Source of the DNA: Alphaproteobacteria bacterium UBA3760
GTDB lineage: Bacteria; Pseudomonadota; Alphaproteobacteria; Rs-D84
Direction of reading: 5' to 3'
DNA length: 43,227 bases
NCBI GenBank assembly: GCA_002371155.1
Contig: DFGC01000004.1
Span: forward strand, 30,230-73,456
The notes under the pieces were generated by a model. The model saw only the letters and a list, made by a program, of their open reading frames with translations. It searched no databases and had not been told where the DNA came from. A program made the position numbers and the translations under genes. Of the stretch, positions 1 through 7,180 are shown piece by piece. Position 1 is the stretch's first letter; each line of letters opens with the position of its first letter.

Positions 1-7
1 TTGCGTA

Positions 8-73
8 ATTATGCCAAATGACACAAGTTGGCACGGTGTGCCAACTGGATCCCGGCCTGCGCCGGGATGACGA
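8..73. repeat. Palindromic repeat, copy A
   Basis: Two adjacent hairpins. AGTTGGCAC (26-34) pairs with GTGCCAACT (38-46), and ATCCCGGC (49-56) pairs with GCCGGGAT (61-68). The segment matches 1297-1363 almost base for base outside the second stem, so it is a dispersed element. It resembles the short palindromic repeats ending in GGGATGAC that many proteobacterial genomes carry. It probably extends beyond the left edge of the window. Confidence 0.8.
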
Positions 74-156
74 GTGGTGTGTTATTCCGCCCCAATCGGG
101 CCCTGCGAAATTGCAAAATTTCGTGGGTGATACTTGGGGCGGGGGACGAACAGGGG

Positions 157-185
157 TAAAAAAATCCCGCATATGCGGGATTTTG
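157..185 (-). terminator. Terminator of the suhB-like gene
   Basis: On the minus strand ATCCCGC-ATAT-GCGGGAT is followed by a run of T, directly after the stop codon at 186-188. This is a textbook intrinsic terminator for the rpmE/suhB-like pair. Confidence 0.8.
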
Positions 186-890
186 TTATAATTCAATATG
201 ACCGTTTGTTGCGATTATTTCTGCGCCCGCCGATATTTTTCCACCCGATTCACGCAGTATCAAATCACCCGCCGCAATTTCAGCATAATCCAATTGGCGC
301 GACACAAATGCGTCTAATTTTCCCGCCGCGACCGACGCCAAATCCAATGCCGGGCAACCCGACACACGAACATCACCAACACGCGGTGTGTTATCGGTTG
401 TGTTGTATGCAATCATCGCGTCCGATAATTCAGAAATCTGGGACACGCGAATTTTTGTTGAATGAAATGCCGAAAACATATATGCACCATCGCCGGATTC
501 GGCATAATATAATTTATCCAAAATCGGTGCATAAACCAGCGCGATTTTCGTTTCACCATTTGCGCGCAATGCCAATGATATTGCAAAATTTGGGTTTGCG
601 CGAACAAAGTTTGACGCGCCCGACAATGCCAAAACAAATTCATCGCGCGATGCACCGTCACGCGACATATTCGGCGTCAACAGACCCGCCGATGGGCGCA
701 CCAATAATAAGTCGTTTAGAATGCTTTCTTCGATACGGGCGGTGGCACGCGCAACAAAATCACGCGCCCCACGCAAAGATTGTTGTAAATTTTCGATTTC
801 GCCGAAATCATGCCGCAACCCAGACGCCGTTTTGTCCAATGCCGCGAACATTTTATTTAATTCGGTTGAACCTTTGATAAGTAAATCCAT
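186..890 (-). CDS. Inositol monophosphatase/SuhB family protein with degenerate active site
   Basis: The fold signature of the IMPase/SuhB family is clear: SNFV..NPNFAISLAL (about 93-108 of 234), a VVYDP-like stretch read here as LVYAPILDKLYYAESGDGAY, and a C-terminal ALDLASVAAGKLDAFV...IAAG...ESGGK. The catalytic metal ligands are gone. The usual DP(L/I)DGT is LALSGA, the GEE loop is not recognisable, and the Asp of WDxAAG is replaced in YAEIAAG. I start at the ATG at 890 because GGGGGA lies six bases upstream; a TTG 18 bases earlier is also open. It follows rpmE by 33 bases in the same operon. It is probably not a working phosphatase. E. coli SuhB also has a non-catalytic role in rRNA antitermination, which would fit this ribosomal context, but that is inference. 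Confidence 0.8.
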   Translation of the reverse strand: MDLLIKGSTELNKMFAALDKTASGLRHDFGEIENLQQSLRGARDFVARATARIEESILNDLLLVRPSAGLLTPNMSRDGASRDEFVLALSGASNFVRANPNFAISLALRANGETKIALVYAPILDKLYYAESGDGAYMFSAFHSTKIRVSQISELSDAMIAYNTTDNTPRVGDVRVSGCPALDLASVAAGKLDAFVSRQLDYAEIAAGDLILRESGGKISAGAEIIATNGHIEL

Positions 891-923
891 TTTTTGTCCC
901 CCGGTCAAAAAAAGCGATTAAAC

Positions 924-1136
924 TTAAAATTTAAACCCAGCAAATTTGCTTTTGAATTCAGCCGCACGTTGACCCTTGGTATCATTGGTGTTGCGTTGAC
1001 CGGTCCATGCCGGGTGATTCAAATTATCGGTTGATAAAACCAAATCTTTTTTAACACTTGAATACATTTTAACCGTTTTCCCGTCAGTCATTGTGACGTT
1101 GATTTCATGATATTCTGGATGAATTCCCTGTTTCAT
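924..1136 (-). CDS. rpmE: 50S ribosomal protein bL31, zinc-free type
   Basis: Seventy residues beginning MKQGIHPEYHEI, with the HPAWTGQ block at about 41-47, match bL31. It binds the ribosome at the subunit interface region of the central protuberance. The zinc-binding cysteines of the C+ form are absent, so this is the C- form, which is usual in alphaproteobacteria. An AAAGGG Shine-Dalgarno precedes the ATG, and a good promoter (TTGCAA, 16 bases, TATAAT) lies just upstream. The suhB-like gene follows in the same operon. Confidence 0.95.
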   Translation of the reverse strand: MKQGIHPEYHEINVTMTDGKTVKMYSSVKKDLVLSTDNLNHPAWTGQRNTNDTKGQRAAEFKSKFAGFKF

Positions 1137-1168
1137 AATTTAACCCTTTGTTTAATACAAGCCCAAAA

Positions 1169-1196
1169 ATTATACATTGTATTTTACGAATTGCAA
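1169..1196 (-). promoter_or_regulatory. Promoter of rpmE
   Basis: On the minus strand TTGCAA (1191-1196) and TATAAT (1169-1174) are 16 bases apart, about 30 bases before the rpmE start. A perfect -10 and near-perfect -35 make this a convincing sigma-70 promoter. Confidence 0.7.
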
Positions 1197-1247
1197 GTTT
1201 TATTTGATTTGCAAACTATACTCGTATTCACCATCCACTCATTCGTC

Positions 1248-1363
1248 ATACCGGCGCAGGCCGGTATCCAGTTGATACGGAGTATCAACTTGTATAATTA
1301 TGCCAAACGACACAAGTTGGCACGGTGTGCCAACTGGATCCCGCACGTCTGCGGGATGACGAC
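1248..1363. repeat. Palindromic repeat, copy B, with four tandem hairpins
   Basis: Four hairpins stand in a row: ATACCGGC/GCCGGTAT (1248-1267), TTGATAC/GTATCAA (1272-1288), AGTTGGCAC/GTGCCAACT (1315-1335) and ATCCCGCA/TGCGGGAT (1338-1357). The last two plus the spacer from 1297 are the same element as copy A at 8-73. The last stem differs from copy A at two positions on each arm, and pairing is preserved. GCGGGATGAC recurs once more at 1371-1380. Confidence 0.85.
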
Positions 1364-1387
1364 AAGAACGGCGGGATGACTATCTTT

Positions 1388-1451
1388 CACAACTACCCCA
1401 CCACCTGGCGGTGGTCTAATCCCCCTCCGTGGGGGCGGTGGGGTTGTTGTG
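1388..1451. repeat. Nested palindrome
   Basis: An outer stem CACAAC/GTTGTG (1388-1393, 1446-1451) plus CCCCACC/GGTGGGG (1396-1402, 1437-1443) encloses smaller inverted repeats. The C-rich CCCCCTCC core is also found in the palindromic element at 37893-37933. Its function is unknown; it may be a mobile or structural repeat. Confidence 0.55.
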
Positions 1452-1454
1452 AAT

Positions 1455-1484
1455 AAAAAAAAGGGGGATTTTCCCCCCTTTTTT
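1455..1484 (-). terminator. Terminator of the Cys-rich protein gene
   Basis: On the minus strand a G-run, an AAAAT loop and a C-run are followed by T residues, immediately after the stop codon at 1487-1489. Confidence 0.8.
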
Positions 1485-1486
1485 AT

Positions 1487-4400
1487 TTAATAATTATCTT
1501 CGCGGATTTCAAGACCAACGATGTCGCCGAAACTGCCGACTTGGTTGGTGCCGACATAGCAATGGATTTTAGAACCGATATTGTCCATCCAATCGCGAAC
1601 CGCATCATTTGCCGCGGTTTCATATTTTGCTTTTTGGGCAGACGACACGATACCATTTGCCAACAATGTTGTCGCAACACCACCGACACCCGCCGCAACC
1701 AAGTTTTTGGTCAAACGCGATTTACGGTCAGATTCGTTTTCTTTATGGTCTTTAACCGCCTGACAATCTTTCTTCAAAGATTCCAAATTGGGTTTATAGC
1801 TCTGTAAATGTACACTTTTTCCATTTGTTATTTCATATAAATCTTTTGCAACTATTTTACTGGTATGGAAAAAGCTTCCATTACTACCGTTTAGCTCATC
1901 GATAGCAGTTGTAATCCGGCTTGATGGCTTGCTTGCGGTATCACTTTTCAACCAACTTCTAACCCTACTCAGATTGTCTTTGTATTCGTTTTCTAGGTTT
2001 GGTTTATTCAATTCTGCTTCAAGGTTATCCAAAACTGTATCACGCTCTGTTGTCCAAGCATAACCAGATGCCATATCCAAACTGTGGAATCTGATATTTG
2101 TTTTGATACCGGCATCCTGTGCATATTTAAGTGCATCCTTAGCCTTATCTTCCAATGTTTTCATTGTGGTTGACGCAGTTTGGTCATTATCATCAACAAG
2201 GTCCGCCTCATTATATGCCGTTTCCGCTTCTGCAATTTGGGACAAACATTTATCCGCCGCCTTTAATTGCTCATCGCTTGGGATATAGTTAACCGACGAC
2301 GATGTATTTCTGCGTAACAGACCGCCCAGGGAATATCCGTTTGTTTGCAATGCGTTCATGCCAATGTATGAACCGGCGGTGCCCAAAACGCCCGCACCCA
2401 ATGTTGTCCACAGTTTGACATTTTTGTCAGCCTGCGAGCCTTGACCGGCATCACGACGCGCGTTGGCGGCAACCTTTTGACTGATTGCATCCAATGTTTC
2501 ATCGGACACCCATGAACCGCATGTGAAACTGTCGCCAATCGCAAAATATGCCGTTGTTTCGTTTTTGCCACTGCCGACAGTGGTGGTTTTATCACGCGCC
2601 AATCCATCAATACCAAATGCACCGTCGCGGGCCTCGGTTACTGTGATTTTGTTGCCCACCAACAGGTTTTGGATATCTTTGTCATCGGATTGCAATGTGA
2701 TTTTCACACGACAGAACGAATTATACAAATCGTTGCTGGGGACAGAGTCATTTTCACCCAAACCCATCGCCGAATATGTGGATGGCATTTTGCCCCGCAA
2801 TTTCGCCCAAACAAATGGTGCCGATGGATTAGAATACCGAACTTTGTCAGAATTAGAATTCTGGGCCAAGCAAACATTTTGTTCGTGCGTCAATTTCGCG
2901 TTGTATTTCGCCTGGACCTCGGTTTCAATATCTGCCAAGACGGTTTGGAACAATGTTGTTGCCGCCGCGTCTGATAATTGAATATCTTTTTCAATCATAT
3001 ATGGTTCTTGGCAATCGTTATTACCGTTATTTTCATATCCGCAAACATCGGTTCCTCCGTTTTTGCATGTGCAAATCTTGTTTCCGTTTGCGTCAACTTG
3101 CTGGACATAATCGGTCATGTTATATTCATATCCATAATTCGTTGATGAATCGCGCCATGCGTTTGAAACGGTTGTCAATTTTCCATCACCCCAACCCGCG
3201 GTTGTGTCAGATTGCGCATCGCGGATTCCAACCTTGGCAATGGCCAAACTTTCCGCGCATGCATCCGCAGATTTCACCGTTGACATACATAAACCTTGGA
3301 CAATGGTGTAATCAAGGACGCCGCCAACACGGTTCATAGATTTGTTAAAGTTATCGCTGTCTGTGGCATATGTTGAAACGCGAATATCGTTACGATTGCG
3401 ATAGCAATTTTGATAATCGGTTCCACACATAGATTTTACACAATTCGATACAACATTGCTGCATTGTTTTTTCATATTTTCAATCGCCGCCGCATTGTAT
3501 GCCGTGGACAGGTCCGCATTTAATGCCGCAACGACCTGGGATGTGGCACTGGCACGACCCATTGAATCATAATGAGGGAACAATATCGCAAATGTGTCGG
3601 TTGTTCCACCCATTTCATATGTGTATGTGTTGTTGGCACCCTGCATCGCCGCCATAAAACGACAATTTGCGTCCGCGTTCACAACCGCCGCACATCCGTT
3701 TTCAATGTCGGAATAAACGCTGTCGCCATTTATCGATTTATCGCCTTGGTCGCCAAACACGCGGGAATAGCATGCCGCGCCCGAACCGCCACCACACGAC
3801 CGCACCGCGCAAGATTTAAATGTTTCAATACATTTTTGGCGCGCAGTTGTATCAAATGTTTTCGCCAATTCGTTGACTTTTGTATTCAAGATTGTTTTAC
3901 GGGTGGCATATGCCTCGCCAAATATATCTTCGCGCAGGTCTTCGTCCGCCAAATCCGCTTTTGTTGGTTTTTTGCCATCGTTAAATGTCATAAAGCAATA
4001 TTGATTCGAACCGATTGTGTCGGTGCACGATGTGCGGAAAAATTTACGAACATCCGCCGCCATTTGACGACCGGTTTTGTTGGTATAATCCACGGTATCA
4101 ATATCAATGCCCGAATTTACAATCGATTGCGCTGAATTTACAACAGTCCAATCAACATCTTCGACACAACTGTATGGGTTTTTCGCACATGCGTTTGCAA
4201 AGCAATTATCCACAACTTTATAACAAGTATTGACCGCGTTCGCCGCCGCCAATGTCGCACCGTCGTTTATCCATGAACGAATGTCGCCATCAGATTTCGG
4301 AACCAAATTTTTATTTGATGGTTTTGTTGTGATATCAACACCAAATAATTGTTGGAAACCCTCTTTCTGGCAACGCGCCAAGGTTGAATCGCACATGGCG

Positions 4401-5047
4401 GCCTGGCGTTTGAATTCAGAATCAGATGTGCATAATTCGAAATCTTCGCCGCAAACATTATCTTTGTTCAGGCATCTTTTATATTTTTTAACGCAATCAG
4501 ATGTATCCAATTTATTGCGGGTTGCCGCGCCAATGATGTCAATTCCCATAACCGAACCGTCGGTTGGATATGCAAAACGCGCAACCTCGGTATTATTGGT
4601 GCCGGCAACATACGCCTTGACATCAGATAATGCGTTTAAATTACTAGTCCCGAACAATCTGTTGATTGCGTTTGCAGAACATTGGTAAAGAGTCGAGAAA
4701 CATTCGCCCATATGACCATGGAATAAAACATTTGTGGTGCATTCCTCGAATTCTGGGCCGCATGCCGTGTCGGATTTCATACATTCACGATAATCATCGA
4801 TACATTCTGGGTCAGATAACAGTCCAGTTCCGGTTGTGCCGTCGGTTGTTGTGCCGGTTGTTGTGGTCGTTGTTGTCCCGGTTGTCGTTTTAATTATGTT
4901 CGATAGCGACGGCAAACGACGCGACGCGGTTGCGGTTGAACCAATAACACCAACCCGCCCCGATGATGATGCAACAAGTGCCGCACTGGCCGCGGAACAG
5001 ACGCACATTACTGCAATAAAACTGACTGAATTTTTGAAAAAACGCAT
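1487..5047 (-). CDS. Large secreted Cys-rich protein with tandem Cys modules
   Basis: I do not recognise this 1186-residue protein. It starts at the ATG at 5047, preceded by AGGAG; an upstream in-frame start would bury the signal peptide. A Sec signal (residues 1-22, ending CSAASA) is followed by a Thr/Gly linker (54-75). Two related modules (about 80-133 and 184-236) share C-x3-Y-x2-C-x6-C-G-x2-F-E-x-C, then C-x6/7-C and a final LFG. Further paired-Cys segments bring the mature total to about 40 cysteines, implying disulfide folding in the periplasm or outside. Two Gly/Ala-rich hydrophobic segments (about 875-900 and 1112-1135) bracket a helical, charged region whose codons differ from the rest. 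It could be a surface or secreted effector or a cell-envelope structural protein; nothing decides this. Confidence 0.8.
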   Translation of the reverse strand: MRFFKNSVSFIAVMCVCSAASAALVASSSGRVGVIGSTATASRRLPSLSNIIKTTTGTTTTTTTGTTTDGTTGTGLLSDPECIDDYRECMKSDTACGPEFEECTTNVLFHGHMGECFSTLYQCSANAINRLFGTSNLNALSDVKAYVAGTNNTEVARFAYPTDGSVMGIDIIGAATRNKLDTSDCVKKYKRCLNKDNVCGEDFELCTSDSEFKRQAAMCDSTLARCQKEGFQQLFGVDITTKPSNKNLVPKSDGDIRSWINDGATLAAANAVNTCYKVVDNCFANACAKNPYSCVEDVDWTVVNSAQSIVNSGIDIDTVDYTNKTGRQMAADVRKFFRTSCTDTIGSNQYCFMTFNDGKKPTKADLADEDLREDIFGEAYATRKTILNTKVNELAKTFDTTARQKCIETFKSCAVRSCGGGSGAACYSRVFGDQGDKSINGDSVYSDIENGCAAVVNADANCRFMAAMQGANNTYTYEMGGTTDTFAILFPHYDSMGRASATSQVVAALNADLSTAYNAAAIENMKKQCSNVVSNCVKSMCGTDYQNCYRNRNDIRVSTYATDSDNFNKSMNRVGGVLDYTIVQGLCMSTVKSADACAESLAIAKVGIRDAQSDTTAGWGDGKLTTVSNAWRDSSTNYGYEYNMTDYVQQVDANGNKICTCKNGGTDVCGYENNGNNDCQEPYMIEKDIQLSDAAATTLFQTVLADIETEVQAKYNAKLTHEQNVCLAQNSNSDKVRYSNPSAPFVWAKLRGKMPSTYSAMGLGENDSVPSNDLYNSFCRVKITLQSDDKDIQNLLVGNKITVTEARDGAFGIDGLARDKTTTVGSGKNETTAYFAIGDSFTCGSWVSDETLDAISQKVAANARRDAGQGSQADKNVKLWTTLGAGVLGTAGSYIGMNALQTNGYSLGGLLRRNTSSSVNYIPSDEQLKAADKCLSQIAEAETAYNEADLVDDNDQTASTTMKTLEDKAKDALKYAQDAGIKTNIRFHSLDMASGYAWTTERDTVLDNLEAELNKPNLENEYKDNLSRVRSWLKSDTASKPSSRITTAIDELNGSNGSFFHTSKIVAKDLYEITNGKSVHLQSYKPNLESLKKDCQAVKDHKENESDRKSRLTKNLVAAGVGGVATTLLANGIVSSAQKAKYETAANDAVRDWMDNIGSKIHCYVGTNQVGSFGDIVGLEIREDNY

Positions 5048-5148
5048 CTCCTGACTCCTATATTTACGATTTATTTTATCACAGTTTGGAATAAAAATAA
5101 AGAGCAAAGTTTAGAGTTCAAAGTTCAAATGATGAATAATTGTCATTC

Positions 5149-5236
5149 CGCCGAATGGCGATACGGTTATATCCGTCTATGCTGGCGCATAGCCGCGATA
5201 AGAAAATTCAAAAATCAAAGATTTTAAGAATTTTCT
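5149..5236. repeat. Row of hairpins between rluD and the Cys-rich gene
   Basis: Small hairpins CGCC/GGCG (5149-5160), ACGG/CCGT (5163-5176) and CTATGC/GCATAG (5177-5192) are followed by a larger inverted repeat, AGAAAATTC (5201-5209) with GAATTTTCT (5228-5236), which overlaps the end of rluD and has AAAATC/GATTTT inside. The larger stem may end rluD transcripts. The small ones resemble the chained hairpins of repeat copy B and also begin after GTCAT. Confidence 0.5.
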
Positions 5237-6177
5237 AAAATTTCTTGTAATTCCATCATGTCGGGGGGGATTGGGGCCTTGAATGTCATTGTTTCGCCCG
5301 TTGTCGGGTGTGCAAATGACAAATATGACGCGTGCAACATTTGACCGTTATGTGTTTTCAGAAATTCCAACAATTCTGGATTTTTAACCGTCCCCAGGCG
5401 CGTCGCACCATGACCGTAAACCGGGTCGCATAATACCGGGAACCCATGTGCCGACAGATGAACCCTGATTTGATGTGTGCGCCCCGTCATCAGGTTGCAT
5501 TTGAAATGCGAAATACCAACGCGCGGCCATGCGTCAACCACATTCACGATTGTTTCGGCGGGTTTGCCCCCGGATTTTACCATTGTCATTTTCTGCCGAT
5601 TGCGTGATGAACGCGCAATATTCCCAGTTATCGTTGCACCGTCCCATGACGGCACACCCCATACAAATGCGTCGTATTTCCGCGTCAGGTTATGTGTTGA
5701 AAAAATCTTGACCAATTCGCGGTATGCCGCGTCGCTTTTTGCAAAGACCATAACGCCAGATGTATCTTTGTCCAAACGATGAACCACACCCGGGCGAATT
5801 TCACCGCCCAATGTCGATAAATTGGTATAACATAATAAATTTTGTACCAATGTCCCGGTTTTGTTGCCCGCCGATGGATACATAACAACACCACGCGGTT
5901 TGTTTATAACAATAATATCGTCGTCTTGGTATAAAATATCTAAATCAAAATCGCACGATTTATTATATGCCGATGGGGTTGGGGTTTCGTTTTCTGGGAC
6001 AATAACCACATACATTTCCCCAACGCGCACACGGTCAGAAAATTTCACCGCCGCCCCGCCCCGCGATACAGAAAACCGCTGAATTTCACTGCGCGAAAAT
6101 TCTGGCATTTTGGACGCCAAAAATTTATCTAATCGTATGCCAGCATCAGGTTCAGATACAACAAATTCAATTTGCAT
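5224..6177 (-). CDS. rluD: 23S rRNA pseudouridine synthase, RluD/RluC family
   Basis: The 317-residue protein has an N-terminal S4 RNA-binding domain (RLDKFLASKM...SRSEIQRF, about 15-35) and the RluA-class catalytic motif HRLDKDTSG (133-141) with Asp136, followed by the conserved NPLTR-like and GRTHQIRVH blocks. It isomerises specific uridines in 23S rRNA; the RluD assignment over RluC is by overall resemblance only. The start is the ATG at 6177 behind AGGAT; the longer frame would add an unrelated 27 residues inside the preceding gene. It is the last gene of the minus-strand run beginning at 11102, seven bases after the 154-residue exported protein. Confidence 0.9.
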   Translation of the reverse strand: MQIEFVVSEPDAGIRLDKFLASKMPEFSRSEIQRFSVSRGGAAVKFSDRVRVGEMYVVIVPENETPTPSAYNKSCDFDLDILYQDDDIIVINKPRGVVMYPSAGNKTGTLVQNLLCYTNLSTLGGEIRPGVVHRLDKDTSGVMVFAKSDAAYRELVKIFSTHNLTRKYDAFVWGVPSWDGATITGNIARSSRNRQKMTMVKSGGKPAETIVNVVDAWPRVGISHFKCNLMTGRTHQIRVHLSAHGFPVLCDPVYGHGATRLGTVKNPELLEFLKTHNGQMLHASYLSFAHPTTGETMTFKAPIPPDMMELQEILENS

Positions 6178-6184
6178 GATAATC

Positions 6185-6649
6185 CTATCTTTGAAATTTT
6201 TTCCAATCGGGGCCGCGTTCGCATTTTGATAAATCAATATGCAATTCGTAATCGCCACTGACCGGACAGGTCAACAAACCGGTTGATTCGGCCTGCTCGG
6301 CATCTTGGGGGGCATTGCGATATGCAAATTTGATTTCACGCGGCGGATATATGCACACCAAACGCAATGGCCCCACCGCATCACCAAATGGCGAAATCCA
6401 AACACGAACAGAATCAGCCTCGCCATAACATGGAAAAGAATCCAGGTAATATAAAATCAAACCGTTTTTCAATAATGATTTATTGCGACCGGTAAAATGC
6501 CCACGGTATTGTGCCAAAGATAATCCGGTGACAGCCTCCCAATCAACGGTTGTGGAAAACAAACTGATACGCGGTGATTGTGGTGTGTCATCATCGGCAA
6601 ATGCGGATGTGCACAATAAAACAGATAAAATTGCAATTATTTTTTTCAT
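6185..6649 (-). CDS. Small exported protein of unknown function
   Basis: The protein has 154 residues with a clear Sec signal (about 1-18, ending TSAFA) and no recognised domain. The mature part holds four cysteines, at about 74, 99, 127 and 142, which could form two disulfides, and ends in a basic, charged stretch. Its start overlaps the stop of the zinc-ribbon protein by four bases (ATGA), so the two are probably translated together. The position downstream of three prepilin genes suggests an envelope role, perhaps in pilus assembly, but no motif supports a specific activity. Confidence 0.7.
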   Translation of the reverse strand: MKKIIAILSVLLCTSAFADDDTPQSPRISLFSTTVDWEAVTGLSLAQYRGHFTGRNKSLLKNGLILYYLDSFPCYGEADSVRVWISPFGDAVGPLRLVCIYPPREIKFAYRNAPQDAEQAESTGLLTCPVSGDYELHIDLSKCERGPDWKKFQR

Positions 6650-7158
6650 TGTTCAAATTTCCCCAGTTTTACAGAAATCTTTTTTACACCCATTGACGGT
6701 GCACGCAATGTATAAACAAAACCCGCACGCGCGCCCGCATCCAATATCGGTACCGGTGGTGCAAATTGTTCACCCGCACCAATTTGATTGCCCGCGTCAT
6801 CGTATGTTAAAATAGTGATGTTTGGTGGACTGTAAAAATCGCCACTGCGGTTTTCGATAACCCCAGACACAATAAAATGATTCACACCGTTTCCATCGGG
6901 TGCCAATTCGGTTTTAACAATGTTTGCCACCAATGGCGATTTTACATCATCTGATTTACGATAGTGTGTCACAACAACAATCGAAAAAATTATTGCCGAT
7001 AATAACGCACACAGTGCCGCCAAAAACATAACATACGAATACCGACGCGATGGGGTTTTTACCATCCATGTATGTCCACAAATTGCACAACGCACCGGTT
7101 TGCCCGGGATTTTATTTAATGTATATTCTGTTTTACAAAAATCGCATTTTATTTTCAT
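6646..7158 (-). CDS. Zinc-ribbon membrane protein, MJ0042/DUF3426 type
   Basis: CDFC (about residues 5-8) and CAIC (about 24-27) form a CxxC-x15-CxxC zinc ribbon of the MJ0042 type. One membrane helix follows (about 43-64), then a DUF3426-like beta domain containing FIVSGVIENRSGDFYSPPNI. The layout places the ribbon in the cytoplasm and the beta domain in the periplasm. The family is common in alphaproteobacteria and its function is not established. I start at ATG 7158, which has AAAGGATG upstream; a GTG 21 bases earlier would add seven residues. It sits 22 bases after the third prepilin gene. Confidence 0.85.
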   Translation of the reverse strand: MKIKCDFCKTEYTLNKIPGKPVRCAICGHTWMVKTPSRRYSYVMFLAALCALLSAIIFSIVVVTHYRKSDDVKSPLVANIVKTELAPDGNGVNHFIVSGVIENRSGDFYSPPNITILTYDDAGNQIGAGEQFAPPVPILDAGARAGFVYTLRAPSMGVKKISVKLGKFEQ

Positions 7159-7180
7159 AACACATCCTTTATACCACAAA

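Larger units (their letters stand above)
1137..1486. other. 350-base intergenic stretch of repeats, promoter and terminator
   Basis: No gene is seen here. It holds the rpmE promoter (1169-1196), four hairpins of repeat copy B (1248-1357), a nested palindrome (1388-1451) and the terminator of the Cys-rich protein gene (1455-1484). Open frames in it lack ribosome sites and run through the palindromes. Confidence 0.8.

Noticed and set aside
134..877. A 247-codon open frame on the plus strand
   Set aside because: It is antisense to the suhB-like gene, crosses its terminator, and its His/Pro/Arg-rich translation has no domain or ribosome site.
1248..1363. CRISPR array
   Set aside because: The units are palindromes of different sequence without regular spacers, and no cas gene is present.
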